Assembly: GCA_048421225.1 (NCBI GenBank)
Contig: DBFNRV010000060.1
Span: forward strand, 1-10,173
Length of the DNA: 10,173 bases
From: UMGS946 sp048421225
GTDB lineage: Bacteria; Bacillota; Clostridia; Christensenellales; CAG-138
Direction: 5' to 3'
Of this stretch, positions 1-7,186 are shown piece after piece. The notes under the pieces were generated by a model that made no database searches, had not been told where the DNA came from, and saw only the letters and a program-made list of their open reading frames with translations. The position numbers and the translations under genes are program-made. Position 1 is the stretch's first letter. The number at the start of each line of letters is the position of its first letter.

Positions 1-18
1 ATATTTGTTTCAATAATG

Positions 19-47
19 TTGCAATCTTACAATAATGCGTTTATAAT
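19..47 (+). promoter_or_regulatory. Sigma-A-type promoter of the leader/ABC exporter operon
   Basis: The -35 box TTGCAA (19-24) and a perfect -10 box TATAAT (42-47) are separated by exactly 17 bases. Transcription would start near 54, about 30 bases before the leader ORF at 83. No other promoter of similar quality is seen before the ABC genes, so the leader and both transporter genes are probably cotranscribed from here. Confidence 0.7.
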
Positions 48-69
48 TCCCCATAGAACAAATGCAGAA

Positions 70-169
70 AGGAGGCCGTGTCATGATAAAGTATATTTTC
101 AGAAGTGGAAATCTTGTCCTAAAGGGCGATTTTATATGTATTGGTATGTGCGCGTGTACATGGCCTTCT
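70..169 (+). promoter_or_regulatory. Leader RNA helix hiding the leader Shine-Dalgarno, with candidate antiterminator
   Basis: Bases 70-81, covering most of the leader Shine-Dalgarno, can pair without interruption with 158-169 inside the leader ORF: 12 pairs including two G-U. Separately, 151-158 (CGCGTGTA) can pair with 222-230 (TACACCGCG) with one bulged C. That second pairing takes up the right arm of the terminator at 210-238 and would prevent it forming. The pairings were read by eye and the regulatory meaning is inference. Confidence 0.45.
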
Positions 170-187
170 GGTGATCTTTGGCTTTAA
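83..187 (+). CDS. 34-residue leader peptide of the ABC exporter operon
   Basis: An ATG at 83 follows a near-perfect Shine-Dalgarno AAAGGAGG (68-75) with 7 bases spacing, and the frame is open for 34 codons to TAA at 185-187. The peptide starts MIKYIFRSGN and is unusual near its end, with three Cys (19, 23, 25) and two Trp (27, 33). The stop lies 22 bases before an intrinsic terminator, which in turn precedes the ABC gene. In Bacillus subtilis the bmrB leader ORF has the same place upstream of the bmrCD exporter and controls it by ribosome-mediated transcription attenuation. I infer the same job here. The peptide sequence itself is not one I recognise. The strong ribosome site, promoter and terminator support the call more than the short frame does. 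Confidence 0.65.
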   Translation: MIKYIFRSGNLVLKGDFICIGMCACTWPSGDLWL

Positions 188-209
188 ACGCTAAGAGCTG
201 GATCTATGC

Positions 210-238
210 AAACCGCGGACATACACCGCGGTTTTTTT
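210..238 (+). terminator. Intrinsic terminator/attenuator between leader ORF and ABC genes
   Basis: AAACCGCGG (210-218) pairs perfectly with CCGCGGTTT (226-234) around a 7-base loop, and seven T run from 232 to 238. This is a textbook rho-independent terminator lying inside the transcript, before the first ABC gene, so read-through is needed for exporter expression. Its position after a translated leader is the hallmark of an attenuator. Confidence 0.8.
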
Positions 239-265
239 GTTTATGTTGAAAGGAGTGTGATAGCA

Positions 266-2122
266 TTGGACCAGACAGGCACGGAACAAACGAACACCAA
301 AAAGCGGAAGCTGAATTTAAAGCTCATCGCCCGAATGATGTATGGACATAAGCGGGCAATGATTGCGGGAGCGATTGCAATGATTATAGCGGTAATTGCC
401 ATGTATATACGACCGTTTATAATCAGCTTTACTGTGGATTATGTCATTGGCGGCATCGAAGAAACCGATATACCGCAAACGGTAATGAACTGGATTGAAT
501 CCATCGGCGGCCGCGATTATATGATAAGTCATTTCATACTTTGCGCTGTTGCGCTAGTGTTGGTAACGTTTATAAATGCCGCGGCAACCCATTTTCGCGG
601 ACGTTTTGTGGCGAAATCGTCCGAGGGAATGGCTAAGACGCTGAGAGACGACCTCTACTGGCATTTGCAGGCCGTACCATATGACTACCACAAGCATGTA
701 TCAACCGGCGACCTGATTCAGAGGTGTACATCAGATGTTGAAACCGTCAGGCGGTTTGTAGCAAACCAGCTTCTTGAGATGTTAAGAACGCTTGTAATGC
801 TTATTGTGGCGACAGCCATAATGTTCTCGCTCGACGTCAAGATGGCGCTGCTGTCAACGATGCTTCTGCCATTTTTATGTATTGCTTCGTTTGTTTATTT
901 CAGAAAGGTACGCAGGCAGTTTACAATTTCTGATGAATCAGAGGGAATGCTGTCCGCTACGCTACAGGAAAACCTGACGGGCGTTCGTGTCGTAAGAGCG
1001 TTTGGGCAGCAAAAAAGCGAGGTCGAAAAGTTCACTGAGCGCAATACGGATTATAAGGAAAAAACCTTTAAGTTACAGAAAATGCTCGCCTTTTACTGGG
1101 GAATGTCCGACTCGTTGGGTTATGTCCAGATAGCCATTACGCTGTTCGCGGGTTCGTACTTTGCGGCTACATCCGATTTTACGCTGGGCGAGCTGCTGAT
1201 ATTCAGCACATATACCAGCATGCTAACCTGGCCCGTAAGGCAGCTTGGCCGTATCCTAGCCGATATGGGAAAGGCCGCCGTATCGATCAGGAGGATTGAC
1301 GACATAATGTCGCATCCGGAGGAAAAGGAACCTGGACTGGCCTTAAAGCCAGAGATCAGGGGTGATATAGCGTTTAGGAATGTATGCTTTGGCTACGACG
1401 CCTATGACGACGTCCTTAAGGATATCAGCTTTAGGGCAAAGCCGGGCCAGACGATTGCAATACTTGGTTCTACCGGTTCTGGCAAATCGAGCCTGGTTCA
1501 GCTTTTGCAAAGGCTATATACCTGTACGGCGGGTTCAATTCATATAAACGACGTCAATATAAATGACATTGCACATGACCATCTGCGGCGCAATATAGGA
1601 ATCGTACTTCAGGAACCGTTCCTGTATTCCCGTACAATTATGGATAATATCCGCATCGTAAATCCCTCCGCCTCTCTTGAAGAGGTATATGAGGCGGCCA
1701 AAGTTGCGTCGATACATGACGTTATCATGGGCTTTGAAAACGGATATGACACTATAGTGGGCGAGCGCGGAGTAACGCTCTCCGGAGGGCAGAAGCAAAG
1801 GGTTGCAATAGCCAGAATGCTTATGCAGAAAGCCCCGATACTTATATTTGACGATTCGATGAGCGCGGTGGATACGGAAACCGACGCAGCGATACGTGAA
1901 GCGCTTAAACTGCGCAGGAAGGACAGCACGACGTTTATAATCTCTCACAGGATTACAACGTTATGCGAAGCAGACAACATCCTGGTACTTGAAAACGGCA
2001 GGCTTGTTCAACAGGGTACGCATGAAGAGCTTTTGAAACAGGACGGGCTTTATAAACGAATTGCGTACATTCAGAACATGCTTGAGGATGAATTAAAGGC
2101 GGAGAGGGGGGATGCCGAATGA
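266..2122 (+). CDS. Heterodimeric ABC exporter, degenerate-site subunit (BmrC-like)
   Basis: A half-transporter of 618 residues from a TTG start: about six transmembrane helices (residues 25-320), then a nucleotide-binding domain. Visible motifs are Walker A GSTGSGKSS (401-409), Q-loop LQEP (448-451), signature LSGGQ (505-509), Walker B ILIFDD (525-530) and H-loop His 561. The residue after the Walker B Asp is Asp 530 instead of the catalytic Glu, which marks the degenerate partner of type IV heterodimeric exporters such as BmrCD, LmrCD and TM287/288. I chose TTG at 266 because AAAGGAG (249-255) stands 10 bases before it. The in-frame ATG at 206 sits at the base of the terminator and has no ribosome site. 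The gene overlaps the next by 4 bases (ATGA). The substrate is unknown; multidrug export is typical of the family and is inferred here from the attenuator. Confidence 0.9.
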   Translation: MDQTGTEQTNTKKRKLNLKLIARMMYGHKRAMIAGAIAMIIAVIAMYIRPFIISFTVDYVIGGIEETDIPQTVMNWIESIGGRDYMISHFILCAVALVLVTFINAAATHFRGRFVAKSSEGMAKTLRDDLYWHLQAVPYDYHKHVSTGDLIQRCTSDVETVRRFVANQLLEMLRTLVMLIVATAIMFSLDVKMALLSTMLLPFLCIASFVYFRKVRRQFTISDESEGMLSATLQENLTGVRVVRAFGQQKSEVEKFTERNTDYKEKTFKLQKMLAFYWGMSDSLGYVQIAITLFAGSYFAATSDFTLGELLIFSTYTSMLTWPVRQLGRILADMGKAAVSIRRIDDIMSHPEEKEPGLALKPEIRGDIAFRNVCFGYDAYDDVLKDISFRAKPGQTIAILGSTGSGKSSLVQLLQRLYTCTAGSIHINDVNINDIAHDHLRRNIGIVLQEPFLYSRTIMDNIRIVNPSASLEEVYEAAKVASIHDVIMGFENGYDTIVGERGVTLSGGQKQRVAIARMLMQKAPILIFDDSMSAVDTETDAAIREALKLRRKDSTTFIISHRITTLCEADNILVLENGRLVQQGTHEELLKQDGLYKRIAYIQNMLEDELKAERGDAE

Positions 2123-3990
2123 GTAACGGGATCCAGGAACAAGAATTCGATCAAAAGGTAGACCTAAATATCTGGAAGCGGATTATCAGATATGCTATGA
2201 GGTATAAGCGCCTTGTAATAGCCTTGATCCTTACCATGCTTGTAGTATCGGGCGCTGATATAATCTATCCGCTGCTGAGCAAGTATGCTATAGATAACTT
2301 TGTCACCGCTCAAAGTATAGACGGGCTGGGCTGGTTCATGGCGGCGTATCTTGCGGTTGTGGCAGTCCAAGGAGTATGCGTATATCTATTTGTAACGGGC
2401 GCCAGTAAACTGGAGATGAATATATCGTATGATATACGTCAGGATGCATTTATAAAGCTTCAAAAGCTGCCGTTTTCATTCTACGACCGCACACCTGTAG
2501 GCTATCTTATGGCCCGAATGGTAAGCGATATAGCTAGACTGAGCGAAATGATAGCATGGAGCATAGTTGACCTGTTCTGGGCGTTATCATATATCATCGG
2601 CGTAATGGTGGTATTGCTGTCGCTTAACTGGCGGCTTGCGCTATTGGTACTTGTGGTAGTGCCTCCATTGGCACTTTTATGCTTAATTTTTCAAAGAAGG
2701 ATTCTTAAGCACCAACGAGTAGTTAGAAAGACCAACTCCCGTATAACCAGTGGCTTCAACGAGGGCATAATGGGAGCGATGACGACCAAAACCCTTGTGC
2801 GTGAAAAGCAGAATTACGACGAGTTCACAGAGATTACGGGAGAAATGAAACGTTCTTCGATTAAATCAGCGGTGTTGTCGTATATATTTATGCCGCTTGT
2901 AATGATGCTTGGCTCAATAGGCACGGCGATTGCACTGTATAAGGGAGGCCAGGCGGTGCTGCTAAATAATATTGGAGAGGCAACCATATTCGGCGTTATT
3001 GGGTTTGGCACACTGTCGGCTTTTATAAGCTACACAATGCAGTTTTTTGATCCGATACAGTCCCTCGCGCGTATTTTGGCCGAATTCCAGAGCGCACAGG
3101 CCAGTGCGGAGCGCGTTATCTCTTTGATAGATACTCCGTGCGATATTGAGGACAGTCCGGAGGTAGAGGAAAAGTACGGCGACAGCTTTGATCCAAAGCC
3201 GCAAAACTGGGAGCCGATAGTCGGGGATATAAGGTTTGATCACGTAAGCTTTGCGTATAAGGAAGGGGAGCGTGTTCTCAATGACTTCAACCTTCATGTA
3301 AAACCTGGGCAAACCATAGCCCTTGTCGGCGAAACGGGCGCGGGAAAGAGCACCATAGTTAATCTGATCTGCAGGTTCTATGAACCAACGGAAGGCAAGA
3401 TACTTATCGACGGCAGGGATTACAGGGAGCGCAGCCAGATTTGGCTGCAGAAGAGCCTCGGATACGTCTTGCAGCAGCCGCACCTATTCTCTGGAACGAT
3501 TAAGGATAATATAGCGTATGGTAGGAAGGACGCCTCTTTTGAGGATATACGGCGCGCAGCACAAATGGTTCACGCAGAGGGCTTTATACTCAAGCAGGAA
3601 AACGGTTATGACACCGAAGTAGGAGAAGGCGGCGTAAGGCTTTCAACAGGTGAAAAGCAGCTTATATCGTTTGCAAGGGTGGTTCTCGCGGATCCGAGGA
3701 TATTCGTACTTGACGAAGCCACTTCCTCAATCGATACGGAAACCGAGCAGCTTATACAAAACGCAATTACGACGGTGTTAAAGGACAGGACCAGCTTTAT
3801 AGTAGCACACAGGCTTTCCACAATAAGAAACGCCGACCGCATACTTGTAATACGAAACGGCAGGATAACGGAGGAAGGTACGCATAGTAAGCTTCTGAAG
3901 CTGAAAGGATACTACTACGAACTATATACGACCCAATTCAAGGAAGAGACGTCAAGCGGCATACTTAACGCTGCAATAGAAAAAAGATAG
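2119..3990 (+). CDS. Heterodimeric ABC exporter, catalytic-site subunit (BmrD-like)
   Basis: A half-transporter of 623 residues: an N-terminal six-helix membrane domain (about 30-310) and a C-terminal ATPase domain. Walker A GETGAGKST is at 404-412, Q-loop LQQP at 451-454, Walker B IFVLDE at 528-533 with the catalytic Glu 533, and the H-loop His at 564. The signature is LSTGE (508-512) rather than LSGGQ. Together with the first subunit this gives one competent ATP site (this Walker A/B with the partner's LSGGQ) and one degenerate site (the partner's Asp 530 with this LSTGE), exactly as known heterodimers divide the work. About 20 extra polar residues (345-365) link membrane and ATPase domains. 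The start overlaps the upstream stop as ATGA, and a G-rich ribosome site lies at 2101-2111, so the two are probably translationally coupled. Confidence 0.92.
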   Translation: MSNGIQEQEFDQKVDLNIWKRIIRYAMRYKRLVIALILTMLVVSGADIIYPLLSKYAIDNFVTAQSIDGLGWFMAAYLAVVAVQGVCVYLFVTGASKLEMNISYDIRQDAFIKLQKLPFSFYDRTPVGYLMARMVSDIARLSEMIAWSIVDLFWALSYIIGVMVVLLSLNWRLALLVLVVVPPLALLCLIFQRRILKHQRVVRKTNSRITSGFNEGIMGAMTTKTLVREKQNYDEFTEITGEMKRSSIKSAVLSYIFMPLVMMLGSIGTAIALYKGGQAVLLNNIGEATIFGVIGFGTLSAFISYTMQFFDPIQSLARILAEFQSAQASAERVISLIDTPCDIEDSPEVEEKYGDSFDPKPQNWEPIVGDIRFDHVSFAYKEGERVLNDFNLHVKPGQTIALVGETGAGKSTIVNLICRFYEPTEGKILIDGRDYRERSQIWLQKSLGYVLQQPHLFSGTIKDNIAYGRKDASFEDIRRAAQMVHAEGFILKQENGYDTEVGEGGVRLSTGEKQLISFARVVLADPRIFVLDEATSSIDTETEQLIQNAITTVLKDRTSFIVAHRLSTIRNADRILVIRNGRITEEGTHSKLLKLKGYYYELYTTQFKEETSSGILNAAIEKR

Positions 3991-4010
3991 CACTCTTGCT
4001 GGGAAAACAA

Positions 4011-4045
4011 GGTTGCAGGACGGTGCAAGCCACCATCCTGCAACC
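4011..4045. terminator. Convergent hairpin terminator between ABC operon and dnaX
   Basis: GGTTGCAGGA (4011-4020) pairs perfectly with TCCTGCAACC (4036-4045), and inside it GGTG (4022-4025) pairs with CACC (4031-4034) around the loop CAAGC. On the minus strand the hairpin is followed by TTGTTTT, a reasonable U-rich tail for dnaX. On the plus strand only CTTT follows, so its effect on the ABC operon may be weaker. Confidence 0.6.
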
Positions 4046-4084
4046 CTTTACCGAGATTGCCGTTACCCTCCGCTGATTTTCTAA

Positions 4085-5752
4085 TTATTCCTCAAAGTCG
4101 AGCATATTTCCAAGTAGGTCGTTGAGTTCAGAAAAATCTTCCTGATAGCGCAGATGGACGAAACCCAATTTTAATGTTGGATCTACTCTTTTAAGAACTT
4201 GAGCTATTTCATTTTTCAGATTCGCCGTATTAAGCTGGTCAACAAAACCGCTTTGAGTAAATCCTATCTTCAGATAACCGTCTTCAAACCAGGCTGATTT
4301 TCGCTGCATAAGTATGGGCCACGCAATGGGAATGGAACTCTTGAGTTCATCCATAAGCTTATTCACGGTATCCTTAATTCTATTACGCGTAGTCTCGTCG
4401 AGGTTTTCGCCCATCTTTACTTTATACTCGGCCTGTTCCATTATAGCCGTCGGCTCAAGCCCCTCAGACAGGCCAGCCCCGTTGCCGCTTATATCTAAAG
4501 ACTTGAGTCGTGTAAAGGATTCGGACAGCATTTTCTCAATATTGACGATTCTATCCTCTAAGCGGCTATCTCCAGATTCATGTTTATATACCGCTCCTTG
4601 AAAGCTGTCGCTTATCCGCGATTCAAGGCCGGACACCCTGTCCAACAGCGATAAAATATCGGAGCATTCCTCGGGAAGACATGCGATAACAAGCGCGTTT
4701 TCAATCAAAACCCTTGGAAGCGTAAGCCATCTCATATCGCTTTGCGTTTTTAACAAAAGCCCAATCACGCGCACAAGCCGCTCCACGGTACAGCGCTCAG
4801 ACTGAGCGATATAGTTTTTCATGACCTCGTCGGTGCAGTCGAGCATATCACAGCAGCTTCCGCATAGCTTAGCCATCAATAATGCCCTCATATGCGAAGC
4901 AAAATCATGGACGAATACGCCTAAATCGCGTCCGGATAACACTATTTCATTCAGCTGGCGCATAGCTTTTTGCGCATCGGAATCTATAATAGCGTCGGCG
5001 ATGGAAAAAATGCAGCCGGTATCGGCGCTTCCAAGAACGCTGTATACCATTTCCGTGCTTACGTCCCTGCCGCAAAAGGATATGCACTGGTCTGAAAGGC
5101 TCAGCGCATCGCGCATAGAGCCGTCGGCCGCCCGTGCGATGGCAAGCAATCCATCATCAGAAATATGTGATTCCGCGTCTTCAAGAACGGTTTTAAGGCG
5201 TTTTACTATATCAAAAGCAGAAATACGCTTAAAGTCAAACCTTTGACAGCGCGATATAATCGTAGCCGGCAGCTTCTGAGGCTCCGTTGTAGCAAGGATA
5301 AACATTACATGCTCAGGAGGTTCCTCAAGCGTTTTTAACAGGGCGTTAAACGCGGGGGTGGACAGCATATGCGCCTCATCTATTATGTATACCTTTATCT
5401 TCAGACGAAGAGGAAGAAACGAAGCCTTGTCCATAAGCATACGAACGTCCGCCACTCCATTATTGGAGGCGGCGTCAAGCTCTACGATATCTATGTTTTC
5501 ATTATCGCCTATAATACAATTATCGCATTTCTCGCATGGATTCCCAGCTGTAGAGGAAGTGCAGTTTACCGCTCTTGCAAGTATCTTCGCGGTACTGGTT
5601 TTCCCCGTGCCGCGCGTTCCGCAGAATAGGTACGCATGTGCAACATGCCCTGATAGAATTTGATTTTTAAGTACGGTTGTTATATGCTCCTGACCTATGA
5701 CATCATCGAAGGTCCTGGGACGGTATTTACGGTATAATGCCTGGTATGCCAT
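4085..5752 (-). CDS. dnaX: DNA polymerase III subunit gamma/tau
   Basis: A 555-residue clamp-loader ATPase, near the usual Bacillota length. The N-terminus MAYQALYRKYRP is the family hallmark. Walker A GTRGTGKT is at 45-52, the zinc-binding cysteines are 64, 73, 76 and 79 (C-x8-C-x2-C-x2-C), Walker B ends in DEAH (125-128; many relatives have DEVH), and the sensor/arginine-finger SRC is at 167-169. The C-terminal third is charged and helix-rich, fitting the tau region that contacts polymerase and helicase. The protein loads the beta clamp at the replication fork. I chose the ATG at 5752 by this conserved N-terminus, although AGAAAGG lies a rather long 13 bases upstream; the frame continues 18 codons further up without support. 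The usual downstream partners yaaK and recR are absent; the next gene is the convergent ABC operon. I saw no A-rich slippery site for a programmed frameshift. Confidence 0.97.
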   Translation of the reverse strand: MAYQALYRKYRPRTFDDVIGQEHITTVLKNQILSGHVAHAYLFCGTRGTGKTSTAKILARAVNCTSSTAGNPCEKCDNCIIGDNENIDIVELDAASNNGVADVRMLMDKASFLPLRLKIKVYIIDEAHMLSTPAFNALLKTLEEPPEHVMFILATTEPQKLPATIISRCQRFDFKRISAFDIVKRLKTVLEDAESHISDDGLLAIARAADGSMRDALSLSDQCISFCGRDVSTEMVYSVLGSADTGCIFSIADAIIDSDAQKAMRQLNEIVLSGRDLGVFVHDFASHMRALLMAKLCGSCCDMLDCTDEVMKNYIAQSERCTVERLVRVIGLLLKTQSDMRWLTLPRVLIENALVIACLPEECSDILSLLDRVSGLESRISDSFQGAVYKHESGDSRLEDRIVNIEKMLSESFTRLKSLDISGNGAGLSEGLEPTAIMEQAEYKVKMGENLDETTRNRIKDTVNKLMDELKSSIPIAWPILMQRKSAWFEDGYLKIGFTQSGFVDQLNTANLKNEIAQVLKRVDPTLKLGFVHLRYQEDFSELNDLLGNMLDFEE

Positions 5753-5785
5753 AATTATTTCAAAACCTTTCTGGTATGTACCTAT

Positions 5786-5794
5786 ATCATACCA
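5786..5794 (-). promoter_or_regulatory. Possible extended -10 promoter for dnaX
   Basis: On the minus strand TGG-TATGAT forms an extended -10 element (TG at 5793-5794, hexamer at 5786-5791), about 34 bases before the dnaX start. No good -35 box is seen at 16-18 bases, so this is a weak call. Confidence 0.35.
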
Positions 5795-5888
5795 CAAAGC
5801 ATACAAGTTATGGAGATAAAAAGCAAAAACAGCAATGGCGACACTAAGTCAAGCTGTTTAAAATAACATTTAATTTTCAAAGCTTATA

Positions 5889-5917
5889 TTGAAAAGTAGA
5901 TGTTACCGTTATATACT
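5889..5917 (+). promoter_or_regulatory. Promoter of the first zinc-ribbon gene
   Basis: TTGAAA (5889-5894) and TATACT (5912-5917) each match the sigma-A consensus at five of six bases and are 17 bases apart. Transcription would begin near 5924, giving about a 70-base leader before the ATG at 5994. A second TATAAT at 5933-5938 has only a poor -35 partner. Confidence 0.6.
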
Positions 5918-5993
5918 TATATGGGATTTATTTATAATAGGGTGATTAAATAATAAAAAAACAGATTATTTTATAAGGTTTTGGAGGAGATTT

Positions 5994-6509
5994 ATGGCGT
6001 TTTGTACCAAGTGCGGAACCCGGCTTGCTGAAGGGACAAAATTTTGTACCCTATGCGGAGCTGTTATATCAGACGTTAAGACCGATAAACCAGGGGAGCG
6101 TTTTTCCGAACAGTATAAAGGTGTACGGCCACAGACGTCTCAATACCCCTCGCAGCCCAGGGTTGATAACATAAACCATCAAGCAGCTCGTAATATGCCG
6201 CCTAATAGCGTGGAAACGGAGAAGACGTTCAGTCCTCCTTTAAAGGAAACAAGATATGAACCTCTCAGCGTGGGCGCGTTTATCGGTATAGCGTTTCTTA
6301 TGATGATACCTATAGTAAACCTTATCCTATTAATAGTATGGGCATGCGGCGGGGCAACAAACCCAAATACGAGAAACTATGCAAGGGCATCGCTTATAAT
6401 GATGGTTGTTTATATCATACTGTTAGTTATATTGGGAATGGTGATTGTCAATTATATAAGCAGATTCGGTATGGATCTGCTTAAAGGGTTGCTCCCTCTA
6501 CTGAGTTAG
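5994..6509 (+). CDS. Zinc-ribbon membrane protein, 171 residues
   Basis: The N-terminus MAFCTKCGTR carries a zinc ribbon with cysteines at 4, 7, 18 and 21. A polar, proline- and glutamine-rich linker follows (about 28-90), then two transmembrane segments (about 92-117 and 133-153). Between them is a short conserved-looking motif, GGATNPNTRNYARA (119-132), that I know from other uncharacterised zinc-ribbon membrane proteins of Bacillota. The ribosome site GGAGG (5983-5987) is 6 bases before the ATG. No function can be assigned; the ribbon is presumably cytoplasmic. Its first ten residues are almost identical to those of the next gene, although the membrane parts are unrelated. Confidence 0.85.
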   Translation: MAFCTKCGTRLAEGTKFCTLCGAVISDVKTDKPGERFSEQYKGVRPQTSQYPSQPRVDNINHQAARNMPPNSVETEKTFSPPLKETRYEPLSVGAFIGIAFLMMIPIVNLILLIVWACGGATNPNTRNYARASLIMMVVYIILLVILGMVIVNYISRFGMDLLKGLLPLLS

Positions 6510-6542
6510 GATTTCCAGTGAATAAGATGCCGTTTTGGGTTT

Positions 6543-6570
6543 TTGATCTACCGGCTTAATTATATAGAAT
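6543..6570 (+). promoter_or_regulatory. Weak candidate promoter of the second zinc-ribbon gene
   Basis: TTGATC (6543-6548) and TAGAAT (6565-6570) are 16 bases apart in the 101-base gap between the two zinc-ribbon genes. The boxes match at four and five of six bases. Read-through from the upstream gene is equally possible, since no terminator is seen in the gap. Confidence 0.3.
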
Positions 6571-6610
6571 TGGAATCATGGATTATATAAAATTTTAGGA
6601 GGTTACGTCT

Positions 6611-7111
6611 ATGGCCTTTTGCAGTAAGTGCGGCACTAAGATTGAGGATAGCGCCAGGTTTTGTCCTTCATGCGGTCAGCCAGTTTATAATCAACAAAAT
6701 AAGGAGAATGGAGGAGGTGGTCAGTCAGGAAATACGATTTTCGATACTCCGGACAATACTAACGAGTTTTCAAACGATGATATAGAAAAAAATAAGGGCA
6801 TGGCGATTCTGTCATATATATCAATACTATGCCTGATACCTTTATTTGCTTCCAAGGATTCAAAGTTTGCGCAATTTCATGCAAAGCAGGGATTTAACCT
6901 CTTTATACTTGAGGCCGTTTGGAGTGTAGCGAATATTATAATAACGACCGTTATGTATGCCATAAATCCTGTACTGGGGTACATGTTTAGCACAATCCTA
7001 TCGATTGTATGGATTGCTCCGGTTGTGCTGTCAATCATCGGAATTATAAATGCTGTAAACGGCCAGGCGAAAGAACTTCCTATTATCGGAGGTATCAAAA
7101 TAATCAAATAA
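6611..7111 (+). CDS. Zinc-ribbon DUF4870 (Tic20-like) membrane protein
   Basis: A 166-residue protein. The N-terminal zinc ribbon has cysteines at 4, 7, 18 and 21, with a Gly/Asn-rich linker from about 27 to 60. The rest is a DUF4870-type membrane domain: a first helix at 64-80, the hallmark KFAQFHAKQGFNLFI (85-99) leading into the second, further helices at about 122-147, and the closing Gly-x-x-x-x-LP segment near 151-157. DUF4870 is related to Tic20 but its role in bacteria is not established. AGGAGG (6597-6602) lies 8 bases before the ATG, so the start is secure. It follows another zinc-ribbon gene, and a strong hairpin ends the transcript 17 bases after the stop. Confidence 0.88.
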   Translation: MAFCSKCGTKIEDSARFCPSCGQPVYNQQNKENGGGGQSGNTIFDTPDNTNEFSNDDIEKNKGMAILSYISILCLIPLFASKDSKFAQFHAKQGFNLFILEAVWSVANIIITTVMYAINPVLGYMFSTILSIVWIAPVVLSIIGIINAVNGQAKELPIIGGIKIIK

Positions 7112-7127
7112 TTTGCTATAGTTGATT

Positions 7128-7160
7128 AAAGGTCCTTTTTATTGCTTAAAAAGGACCTTT
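7128..7160. terminator. Bidirectional terminator between convergent genes
   Basis: AAAGGTCCTTTTT (7128-7140) is perfectly complementary to AAAAAGGACCTTT (7148-7160), leaving a 7-base loop. The 13-bp stem ends in A/T runs on both strands, so it can serve the zinc-ribbon gene on the plus strand and the hydrolase gene on the minus strand. Confidence 0.8.
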
Positions 7161-7186
7161 GCCGTTTCAGAATAAAAAGCTTATAA

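Noticed and set aside
206..265. Upstream ATG start at 206 for the first ABC subunit.
   Set aside because: It lies at the base of the terminator hairpin without a ribosome site, and the extra 20 residues are unlike the family. TTG at 266 has AAAGGAG at proper spacing.
2962..3483. Long minus-strand ORF of 173 codons opposite the second ABC gene; also one of 137 codons at 1535-1948.
   Set aside because: Both are shadows of conserved ATPase coding sequence, with no ribosome sites or family features.
4085..5752. Possible programmed frameshift site in dnaX.
   Set aside because: No A6G-type slippery heptamer was seen on the coding strand, and the full-length frame is intact.
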